DNA of 64,000 bases from Bedellia somnulentella (lineage: Eukaryota > Arthropoda > Insecta > Lepidoptera > Bedelliidae), in NCBI GenBank assembly GCA_963576735.1, contig OY755170.1, positions 14,554,567 through 14,618,566 on the forward strand, written 5' to 3'. This document shows, piece after piece, positions 23,845-35,300 of the stretch (the first letter of the stretch is position 1; the number at the start of each line of letters is the position of its first letter). The translations under genes were made by a program, and so were the position numbers. The notes under the pieces were generated by a model. That model was not told the DNA's origin, made no database searches, and worked only from the letters and a program-made list of their open reading frames with translations.

Positions 23845-25717
23845 GGTTGCCTTCAAGGGTTTGCCCCAAGGTTCAGTTCTTTCGCCAATCCTATTTAATT
23901 TATATACTTATAATCTGGTTAAATCTGTATACCAAGATTGCCAACTTCTTCAGTATGCGGATGACCTAGCTGTGTATGCCTCTCATAGCTCTATAGAACA
24001 AGCTGTTGTATCTCTTGAGCGTTCTCTTAACTCAATTAACTCTTCTCTTTCTGACCTGGGGTTAACCCTCTCCCCTTCTAAAAGTTCTTTTGTTGTATTT
24101 ACGCGAAAACGTTCTTGTCCTGTCATTTCTGTAAAGATAGATGGTGTACCTATTTCGAGAAAAGACAATGTTAAATTTTTAGGCGTTTATTTAGATTCTA
24201 AGCTGACCGGAGTTCCTCACATAAATCATTTGCTAAAAAAATGTGAAAGAGCCATCCCGATATTAAAATCTCTTGCTGGTGTGTGGTGGGGCGCTCACCC
24301 GTTTACCTTAAAATTAGTTTATAATGCTTTAATTAGGAGTGTCATTGAATACGGAGTATTTTTACTTGAGCCTTGCAATAAAGAATACTTACAAAAACTT
24401 GACAAGATTCAAGCTCAATGTCTTCGAATTATCACGGGTTGTATGCGTTCTACTCCTATTAACGCAATGCAAGTTGAATGTTGTGAGCCTCCTCTAGACC
24501 TTAGAAGACAATATATTGCTGATAGATTTATATCAAAAGTCGTTTCCTCATCCTCTCATCTCATGAATTCGAAATTACTCAATTTTAAGTCTCTAATTTC
24601 TCTGTATAGTGGTAACTTATACGATTACTGGAAAAAGAAGGATGTTCCTTTTTTTCTAACAAGCTTTTTAAAATGTCAGTCTAGTAAAATTCTAAAATTT
24701 GATAATCTTCCTTTGTACAGGTTTCCTTATCAAGTCATATCCTATAAGCCCCAAATTATTCAAAGCATAGGTATTACTAAATGTAGCCCTGATGCTAACT
24801 CCATCTTTTGTTCTATTTTACATGAAAAATGGAAAGATTGGCACCACTTCTATACTGTTGCCTCTAAACTTTCCTCATCGTCTGATACTGGTGTTGCAGT
24901 TTATTGGAGTAACCGTAGATACCAGTTACAGTTTAAATGTCCCCCGGCCTCATCTGTTTTTACTGGTGAGTGCATTGGAATTCTTGAAGCTGCTTTGCTC
25001 ATTGAGGCTCATAATTTAAGTCGTTCAGTTATCTTCACAGATTCCTTAAGCTGCCTATATACTTTAAACCAAAATCCTTTTTTTAGCAAAATTCACAGTA
25101 ATATTATCATGGATCTGAAAAATACCCTATATAGATGCTCAATTAAATTATTAGTTATTCAGATAGTATATATCCCTAGTCATTCTGGTATAATAGGAAA
25201 TGAGAAAGCTGATATTTTAGCTAAGGAAGCTTCCATGTCCAATGTTCATAGAAAATATTACTACATAACAAATTATGATTACCGTAGTCTAGCCCTGCCT
25301 CAGCTTCGTTCTTCTTGGCAATCAAGATGGGACGGAGCTAGTAAGGGTTTGTTTTACAAATCTGTACAACCAACAATTCCTAGTAAAGCCTGGTTTTCGA
25401 AATTCAAAAAACTATCTAAGGTCGTAACTTCAATTTTAATTCGACTTCGAATTGGTCATTGTTGTACCCCAGTGTTTTTAAATAAAATAAGAGTTCGGGA
25501 TAGTTCGTTGTGTGAATGTGGATTGGACGAAGGCTCCTTAGATCACTTTTTTTTTTCTTGCCCCCAAAATGCCGCTTTTAATTTATACTCAGCTTTACCC
25601 AAGATTAAGATTCCGCTTCCGACTAATTTTAATAGCATGATTTCCTTTTTTTCCTCCTCGCCTGATTTAATTAAAGCTCTTGAAAAGTTTATCAGGATGA
25701 ACAATATTAAATTATAA
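23845..25717 (+). pseudogene. LINE ORF2, 3' part: RT active site, RNase H, CCHC motif
   Basis: Continues the interrupted ORF2: FKGLPQGSVLSPILFNLYTYN, the catalytic QYADDLAVYAS box, KFLGVYLDSKLT and the thumb. RNase H follows (SDTGVAVYW, GECIGILEA, IFTDSLSCLYT, SHSGIIGNEKADILAKEA) with its acidic residues visible. The C-terminus has the CECG-H-C motif usual in I/R1-type elements. No stop or frameshift occurs from 23845 to the stop at 25715-25717, so decay is limited to ORF1 and the insertion. Confidence 0.9.
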
Positions 25718-26012
25718 ATATGTTTTTTTTTACTTTTTATAATTTGTTTCTGTTTGATTTGTGATCAGGTTTATATAAGTTGTAATTATTATGAAAATAA
25801 TTTCTCTTTCTTTTCATGCCCTCGGGAGTTTTTAGTTTTTATATTGCCTTTAAATATCTATTTGTTTTTGTTTTCTATAATTACTATATTTTCGCGTTGA
25901 TTTCACTTATATCTTGCAAGATCTCATCACGTGGTTCGTGGCGGAATTGTTGCAAAAACTAAAGCGACAGAGAGCGCCAATTTATAAAAAAAAAAAAAAA
26001 AACATCAACGCA

Positions 26013-26243
26013 TACGCAAATATAAAAAAAGAAGAAGAAAACAATGATATTATTTTTATTATTTCAATAAAATTTATGCATATTATGCATTGCTTAAAAA
26101 GATTTTTATCGAGAATTGGCATGAGTGGTTTGATTTATTAAAATAAAATATTTGTTAGTTAAAGTGTAGTAACTCATGAGATTTGCGGTAGTCTAATAAA
26201 AACGATAATTTAAACTTTACTCTTGCATTAACTTTTAACCACA
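26013..26243 (+). promoter_or_regulatory. Remaining Vps53 5' flank / 5' UTR
   Basis: Only 231 bp separate the duplicated target site of the upstream LINE from the Vps53 ATG. The stretch is AT-rich, with no obvious TATA box or initiator. The ATG at 26244 sits in the good context CACAATGG. The promoter must be in this short piece, inside the LINE, or upstream of it. Confidence 0.4.
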
Positions 26244-26369
26244 ATGGAGTCCTCAGAAAGTCCTGACGAGAAAGAGTTAAATTCGGACGTTCAGCTTAAT
26301 TTTCCTGAATCCGTGATGAATCGAATAGAAGAATTAATGAGGGATACAGAACAATTTGATAACGCTGAG
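26244..26369 (+). CDS. Vps53: Vps53 exon 1 (residues 1-42)
   Basis: Start ATG in CACAATGG context, an acidic Ser/Glu-rich N-terminus (SSESPDEKE), and a clean 5' splice site GAG|GTAAAT, phase 0. Intron 1 is 1.77 kb. Confidence 0.9.
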
Positions 26370-29300
26370 GTAAATCACTCAATTTGAAATATTACTTCTT
26401 GTTGCTGTAATATTAAATTTATATTTATTAAGTAAGGCTCAAATATTAAGTACTAATTGTATTAATTACGTTATGTATACCAGTGACAAGAAAATTGCGA
26501 CTCTATGTTTTCAATCCACTCTGATGAAGCAATAAATATCAACTAAACCTTATTTTTAAGAATAAAAAAGCATGTATGAAAAGGTAGATGGATGTAAACG
26601 AAGCTAGAGAAGTTTGCCAGGATCATACAAAGTGACGATCAATAGTCACTGCCTACCCCAATGGGAAATATTGGCATGAGTACATGTATGTTTGTATGTA
26701 TGTAAACATTCTTTTTTATAATTTTTACTCATAGTCACAAAATAACTCAATCACAATGTTCTCTGTGTATATCCGCAAAAGAGTGGCAAAGATATTTATG
26801 TTTATAAAGATTGTGGGTACAATTTCACTTGAATAGTGCATTCAGGTGACATAGGGCAGGCCTATTGCCTTTTCTTACAAATGCAATAATTAAGTGCAAC
26901 TCAGCCACATAGGTTTCCTTGTAAAATTTTCTGTAACTTTTAACAACCATCATAACTATTTACAACTATCCAAGCCTCTATGCATTGGAAGTGGTAGCAT
27001 TGCCCTAAGCTACCTTCTATATGGTTTGTTATAAAATTATTTTATGGTATTACCTTTTATCCGGATATCTCTTTTGGGTAGTATAAAATTCGTTTGTTTG
27101 TTTCAATTACAATGCAAAATTAACTATTTAAGTTAGACAGACAAAACTTTTCCCTTTAGGGTTAAAATAAAGGGTAAACTTTTGATTGATTGGATGTTTG
27201 GTTCTCAATAACGACTTACCCAGGAAAAAGTAAAATTTCATAATTTTCCTTATAGAAAATTTAATTATATTTAGGTCTATATGTCACGCAGAGGAAGTTG
27301 TGCAGGTCAACTAGCATAAATATATAAATCATTGATATATCCTTTGTTCCTTATATTGGTTCTGTCATGGGAACACTATATTTAAATTTCATTATTGCTC
27401 ATATTATTGCTCAAACAATTTGGAATTATAACTGATCATTTGTGACATTTGTTTTCTGAGTAGTGGAGTAAAGGTCATTGCCGTGAATCCCTGTGGGCAC
27501 TCGCCAAGTACCATTTTCAATTAAGTGAGTGACAAATTTAAATAAAATGAGTTTCTGTACCGCAACATTGAAAGCTAAAACTAAGTTTACAGTGTTAATG
27601 ATAAGAGAATGACTAGCCGGCTGCCACAAGAAGTTTAGTCTTCCTTTATCTAGTCCAGATCTTAATTGGCAGGATTTATAGGAAAAGTTCTTCTATAGAT
27701 GTCATAAAAGTATTAAATTTGTGTAGGTATATTTTTTAAAAAACTTGTATAAATTTTTATTTTGTTACATATTTTATTTGTGATAGTACTTTGGGACCAG
27801 TTAGGTTATAACAGCTATAAATCCTAAAAGGGGTAGTCAGAGCCAGAGTTTCCAAATTCAGTCAGTTTTGGAAGTTAAGTGGAGAAAACAATGTAAAATA
27901 AGAATGGTTAGTGTTGTCTCCAGGCACAGCGACTTTTACTCAATGAGCCCCCCTATGTTGCATTGCACAACAACCAGTAAATTGTGATAGTACCATTCTA
28001 AGCTGACACTACACAACATCTTAATGTAGAGCTTGACGGAAGTGAAACAAAACTTTAAAGAGCACAATGTGGAGTTATTAAAGATTTGTCTCTGATAAAA
28101 CATCACATTGTCACTATTTTGTAAATTGAATTGTCTCATCAGTTTGACTGCGTGGGCTACATCAACCGGATGTTCCCCACGGAGCAGTCGCTGTCGGGCG
28201 TGGAGGCGGCGGCGGCGCGCTGCGAGTGGCGGTTAGCCGGCGTCGGCAAGGAGCTGGCCGCGGCTTTGCAGAAGGCCCCAGCGCGTGCCATGGCGCCTCC
28301 TCATTTACAGGAGGCACGGCGGCTTGCTGCTGATTTGGCTTTGCAGGTAATTTCGAGCCAAGTTGATTGTAAGACACTTTAAATCATTGTTTACCTTGTG
28401 TATCTCTGGGTCACAGAGGTATAAATTTTAATGGGACATTACTACTAAGAGTTGGCTGTGTGTCTGTCTATGTCTAAGAAACAGTGCTTCTGGTGGAACT
28501 AGATGTACTTGATTTCTTTCAAATTTGTCCAAAACATATTTTATTTGGAGAACTAACAGGACAAATAAAGTATATAAATTTAAATTTAGGAATTCTAAAG
28601 TATTAACATTGAATGTGGAAATTAAATACCAATGACATGCATGTGTGCCGTATCTTGTAGAGTGCAATAAAAAAGCAAGGACGAACAGAGAACAATTTGA
28701 ATACCAATTAATAATTATGGGGTTAAAGTATTTAGTAAGGTTGCAAAGTGTTAATAAAGTTGTGCAGTCAACACGAAAAAAGAAGAATAAGCAGAAGGAA
28801 GAAGGATTTTACGTGTTGTGTCAACAAAAATCAAGCAGATTTTAAATATTTATATGAGATTTGTTGTATCAGGTGGGAGAAATGAAGAGCCGAGCAGAAC
28901 ATTCGGAGTCAACGGTTCGGGAGATTACGTCAGAGATGAAACGGCTAGACCGGGCCAAGTCCAACCTGACGGTCGCCATCACAGCACTCAACCATTACCA
29001 CATGCTGGTGCGCGGGGTCTCCACATTGCGAACTATGACTGATCAACGACAGTATAAGGAAATCATGATGCCTTTGCAAGCCATTATGGAAGTGAGTTCG
29101 TATACATACATACATATACTCAGGGCAATAAATCCCTGGAAGAGGTAGCCAGAGCTTCAGAATCAAAAAGTCCTCAGCCTATTTTGGAAGTTAAGTTCAT
29201 GTCCTCATCTATATGTATACTCAATTAAACCTCTCTACTGCGCTATAGCAGTTGAAAAACACTGGTGCTAACTGTATTAATATAAGAGAATCTAAAAAAT

Positions 29301-32300
29301 ATAATTTACAGTAGCACATATAAGTAAATTTAAATCTTTTTGTTCATGAAAACCTCATGTGGGGATTATTAGTAATAATCCCTGTGTCAAATTTTTTCTT
29401 TCCTTTATTTATTCTTTATTTAAAACATATAAGTAAAGGTTAAGAAATTATCGTTAATGACACATATATGACGTATACCCGAGGTCGCGGGTTCGATTCC
29501 CGCCTGTGTCGAAATTTTTCTTTCCTTTATTTATTACATATAAGTAAAGGTTAAGAAATTATCGTAAATGACACTTATGCAAATCTTTAACCCATGTAAA
29601 CATTTCAACACAAATTAGTCGCGTTGTTTTTCGTTTATCCAAATTCTAGACCACTCAAAACACAAATATGTGATTATAAGTATGTATGGTTTCCACTCAG
29701 GTGCTGAAACACTTGGAGGCGTACCGAGACATCAAGGAGCTAAGTTCACTGCACGACCAAGTCCTCGAAATACGACGACAGCTATCACAGCAGATCACAA
29801 CTGATGTTAAAGATGCTTTGTCTGGTAATTGCACATTGTTATGTATTTTTTTAAACGATGAAAGGATATTTAGTCTAGAGGTATTTTTTCCACTTTATTT
29901 TTATTTACTACTAATTTTAATTTACCTCATCTTAAAAACATGGGCGTTTCATCGAAGCAGAGATAAAATATGAAGAAATAATAAATGTTAGATACGTATC
30001 TTACAGTATGTATTATTTACAGGTGGAGATTTTTAATTGGCATTGCATTGTTTACTTTACTGCTCAAAAATATATATGCGGTAAACCTCCCAAATACAAA
30101 AAAATATATTATTTCTGCTTCTCATGCTAGAGAGGCGGGTTTCAACCCTGAGTTGTTCCTACAGCAATGTGTCTTCTCTAAGTAATAAATATGGTTAATT
30201 TATCAAGGATGGTAACAGTGAAGGATATCATCGTGACAAAATCCATGTCGCCGAGTACGTTTTACTACAACTGTTTATGAAAGTTAAATTGCAGCTATAC
30301 GTTACCAAACAAACTGTATTACGAATACAATAATTATGAAAATGATATAAAGTATATCTAGCAAGTAGAGTAGTAAAGTGAATATCGTGCGTGTTGCAGG
30401 CAATAGGTCAGGCGGCACGGTGAGCGTGCGGTCGGCGGCGGAGGCGTGCGCGGTGCTGGACGTGCTGGACGGGCGCGCGCGGGACGACCTGCTGCGCTGG
30501 CTGGTGGAGCAGCAGCTGCAGGAGTACCAGGTACCCACCGCACACTAGTATTGCACGTGTGGCGACCTCTAAACGGCGAACTCACTTGCACACTAGCCTC
30601 TTTCTACTATTGGTAACAGGTACCTCCTAGCTCTTCGATATCGTCTATCGACTCGGAGAGGAGTACTGTGGCGACCTTTAGACGGCGAACTCACTCGCAT
30701 ACTAGCAGCGTCATAAAAATTTCTACATTGCGGTATCGAAATGTTTTCCTAGCTAAATATAAATACAAATTCTAAGTTGGTACACATCAGGGTGTACTGA
30801 CTGGCCAGTATATCTTTGCTGTTCCCACACACGAACTACACGTGAATGAACTGGTTGGTGCAGAAGTACCAGGTCGGTACCACCCACCGCACACTAGCGT
30901 ATTGCACGCACTACTCATGAATGGACTGGTTGCTGCAGGAGTACCAGATCTATACGAGTGCCCGCACACTAGCGTATTGCACGCACTACTCATGAATATA
31001 CTGGTTGCTGCAGGAGTTTTAGGTCTGTACGAGCCACCGCACACTAGCGTATTGCACGCTCTACTCATGAATGGACTGGTTGCTGCAGGAGTATTAGGTC
31101 TGTACGAGCCACCGCACAGTAGCATATTGCATGCAAGTCTGTACGAGCAAGGACTCACTAGCACGTTTCCCACACTTACAGCAATGTTACGTTGCGGCTA
31201 CGTACCTGACGACGCAGTGGCAGTGGCAGTAGGTATGGGAGTCCCACAACGTAGACCGACGACTAGGGTAAACGTCCCGGGAAACCGGTGGATGAGGACA
31301 GGATAGGACAGGTTCTTGTGGAGATCTTTGACTAACTCTGTGTCCAGCAGTGGGTGTCGTTTGGCTGATGATACTGATTGCTCACAGATTAATTTGTAAA
31401 GCTATTATAATAACTTCATTTTATTTCATTTCAACGAACGTCGGAGCTTCTCGGACATCGTTGTCCAACTCACATCACTATACAAAAAAAATGTTTGTAA
31501 AATCAAAGTTACCAATTATGTGAATCCAGGTGCTGTTCGCGGCGTCGCAAGAGACAGCGTGGCTGCCACACCTGGAGCGGCGGTACTCGTGGCTCAAGAA
31601 GCACCTGCTGGCCTTCGAGCAGCGGCTGGGCGCGTTGCTGCCCGCCAACTGGGCCGTGTCCGAGAGGATCGCGCACCACTTTTGTGAAGTAACTACTCTT
31701 TGTCTCAAACCAACGCCCCGGTCGCTCTGCCAATTGAGCTATGGTGTCGAGTGACTACTGATGCAAAATTCCTCTTTCCTTTGTTTCTAAACACCTTAGT
31801 GATGTCGAAAATGAAATAATCCCCGCATGAGGTTTTCATGAACAAAACATTCTACATAAATACATATACATATACTCACGCCATTTTTTGCCATTGGGGT
31901 AGGCAGAGACTATTGATCGCCACTTTGTACGATCCTGGCAAACCTCTCTAGCTTCGTTTACATCCATCAATCTTTTCATACATGCTCTTTTATTCTTCAT
32001 ACTTTGGACGCCGGCCCTTTTGAGCACACACTCTATTTGGTCGAGGTGTGTCCTCCGTGTCTGTCTTCTATTCACATTACCTTCCACATTGGCTCTATAG
32101 ATCTCTTTCACCAATCTACTATCATCCATCCTCTCTATGTGCCCAAACCATCTAAACATTCCTTTTTCTATCTTTTTTACAATATCATCTTTCACGCCAC
32201 ACCTTTCACGAATCACATCATTTCTCACACGATCACATAACCTTACATTACAAACTTTTCTGAGGGACCTCATCACTGCAGCATTCACTCTGCTCTCATA

Positions 32301-35300
32301 CTTCTTCTGCCACACCCAACATTCACTCCCATACATAAGCGTAGGAACCAAAACAGCATCATGCACTGCCATTCGGGCCTTATCGGACACCGACTGACTA
32401 GACATGAGACTATTCAAAGCTCCATTAATCGCATTACCCTTTTTCACTCTTCTCTCGATATCTTCGTCACACTTTCCATCCCTAGTAAACAAACTTCCCA
32501 GTTATACAAACTCTTTCACTTGTTCCACTTACCATTAATTTCAATCACGCATTCGGTCATATTCTCCGCTCTCTCAAAAACCATGGTTTTGGTTTTAGCC
32601 ACATTCACCCTCATTCCCTTTCTTTCATAAGATGCACATGCAATATTGATCATCTCTTGCAACTCTTCAAGTGACGATGCAAGTAACACTTGATCATCAG
32701 CATATAAGAGGCATTTGATGACGAATCCATCCATTCTCAGTCCATATTCACTTTCACGCAAATCTATCAGACAGTCATCCATGAACAAATTGAAGAGCCA
32801 CGGAGAAGCTACACAACCCTGTCGGACACCCCGAGTAGAAATAAAGTAGGGAGGGCGACGAGGGCATATACCCGAGGTCGCGGGTTCGATTCCCGCCTGT
32901 GTCGAAATTTTTCTTTCCTTTATTTATCCTTTATATTTTAGTAATAATCCCCACATGAGGTTTTCATGAACAAAAACATTCAAATTATGTTAAAGTTAGG
33001 CGTTTTCAACATTTGCATTCTATCTGAAAAGGTAGACAAGCGGCCTTCCGAATTTGTAAAAAAAATCGGAGGTAGGGAACGCAAACACTACTTAAAAGTG
33101 TAAAAGAAACAAAGGATAGAAGAATTTCGCACTGGCAGCCATTGACACGGTAGCTCAAATGGCAGAGCGACGGGGCCGTATACCCGAGTGCCGTATATCT
33201 GTGTAGAAATTTTTCTTTCCTTTATTTATCCTTCATTTATTAGTAACTAGCGACCCGCCCCGGCTTCGCACGGGTGCAATGCTACTAATATAATAATAAC
33301 ATAAACATAACATAACATAAACGTTGACGCCGAATATCCCCGAAGCGGTTGGCAGAGGTACTAATACTTCTGAACATCACGTGACTTTGTCACCTGGTGT
33401 TCAGAGTACCCACGTTTTGCATGGACAGTGTACTCACGTGATAGGGGGCAGGCCTATCGCCGTATAATAATGAAAAGATAATCAACAACAAAAGATACTT
33501 ATTCTATTCAGTTTAATTAATTCTTTATATTTTCCTCGCTAGAGAGCTCCGATAAACGCGTGCGATCGCTGCAAATCATAAAGTGCTGTAAGGCAAGGCG
33601 AAGCGCGGCCATCGACGCGCTATTTATAGGCACGCGCCGCCCGGCGCAAACAACTACGACCCTGCATTTTAAATTTGTAATATCTTCGGTAATATTCACT
33701 TAAATTACATGCTGTAAAAAGCATATTGATCTATAATAAATGCACAATTTATTTAAGGTACTTAATTGGATAAGGATTAATGCTGTATTGTTTAAAATCA
33801 CTTCATAATAACCATTTTTTAGTAAAGAATATGGTTATGCTGGGTTATCCCTAAGAGATAGACATATACCATCGCGGACTTTATTGTTGAACTTTTTAAG
33901 GTAAACAATACTGTAGTACATTATTTTTGTATATCTCGTAAGGTTCAGCCAGCGTTTGCAATATAAGCGCAAAAAAACGTGCTTATTTACGACATCACAT
34001 TAGAAACCTTTAAATTTATCTGTGTTTCTCTACTATATTATGCATTTATTATACATACAAACCTTCCTTAAGAATCACTCTATCTATCAAAAAAAACCGC
34101 ATCAAAATCCGTTGCGTAATTTTAAAGATCTAAGCATACATACGGACATACAGCGAAAGCGACTTTGTTTTATACTATGTATTGATAATCCCCACATGAG
34201 GTTTTCATGCACAAAAACATTCAAAATATCTAATTTGCTAAATATTCAATAAACTATCTCAGCGCATAGGTCTATCAAGATTTATAGTAAGAAACGTATT
34301 TTTAACCATAATCGGCACAAGGCACAGTTTAAAAAGTAATGGCAATAATAAAATAAACACTTGAAGCTAATTTTGGGTGTATTCTGTTCCTTTACTTTAA
34401 GTGCGTTCGTGGGTTTTTTTTCTGTGGTGTGGTGTGATTCCCTTGGTATTCATATATTAGTATAAGATCCCACTGCTGAATTTCTACGTTCATGGCGTAC
34501 AGAGTCAAACACACATTTTAACATAAGTTTATGAATAGGAGAATACACTGACAAGACGCAGCCAGGCAAAAGTGGCCGCAAGTAATTTTAATTTAATTAA
34601 TGTTTATTATTTTCTGGAGAAAAATTTCGTTCACTTGTTTTTCAAATATAATACCACCCACATGATAAAAATTTATATAGAGAATTTAAAAATCGATAGG
34701 TGCCGTTGCACATTTGGCCGCAACTACCTCGCAGCCAGGTATAAACAGGTTATATGTTGGTATGTTTTATACGTTCATATGTTACACGCATGTTTCTTAT
34801 ATGAAATTAAAGCTATTTTTTTTCCTTATATGATGATATATGGCTGCCTGTGAAAAAATGGCCGCAAATCAGGGTTGCCATCTTTTAAAAACGCGAGATT
34901 TCCAAGATAAGGAGAAAGAGTCCAAGGTACATTTATATACAAATAACAAGGAAGTCCTTTTACGGCATAACCATTGTACCCAGTGACGCTAAAATGTTCT
35001 GAAAAAATAACATTTTTTTTATAAAAAAAAGTTTATTGGTTAAGTGAAAATGAAAATAAGCTTAATTATAAAGTACAGAATTTGTTTATGTGTTAATATA
35101 TTATAAAAAAAAATATGTATGCGTATAATTGAAAAAATAGTAATTTTTAATTACAGTTCGTTCAGTCAAAACGCTTGACCACGGAGACTGTCAGAAAATA
35201 ATTATTATTTTCTTAATATTTAATCGAAGTCAGATTCCCCATTGCTCTCAGAATCGCAGTTGTCATTATCGTCGTCGCATTCAGAATTTTCTTCATCATA

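Larger units (their letters stand above)
19718..26002 (+). mobile_element. Near full-length I-type LINE (ORF1, ORF2 with RNase H)
   Basis: A two-ORF non-LTR retrotransposon of about 5.5 kb once its internal insertion is removed. A 10-bp repeat CATCAACGCA at 19708-19717 recurs at 26003-26012, directly after the poly-A run (25986-26002), as expected for a target-site duplication made by target-primed reverse transcription. Order: 5' UTR, gag-like ORF1 with zinc knuckles, ORF2 with endonuclease, RT and RNase H, 3' UTR, poly-A. RNase H plus a C-terminal CCHC-like motif puts it in the I/R1/LOA group. The 3' end is 241 bp upstream of the Vps53 ATG. Confidence 0.85.

Noticed and set aside
30851..31145. 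CRISPR-like array
   Set aside because: Units are directly adjacent with no spacers, and the genome is an animal nuclear genome.
30842..31306. 154-codon ORF with 25-residue repeats
   Set aside because: It is the translation of the intronic 75-bp tandem array; no independent start context or splice support.
34572..34853. 93-codon ORF present identically in both palindrome arms (also 36738-37019)
   Set aside because: Low-complexity hydrophobic/aromatic translation of AT-rich repeat DNA; identity reflects the inverted arms and not protein constraint.
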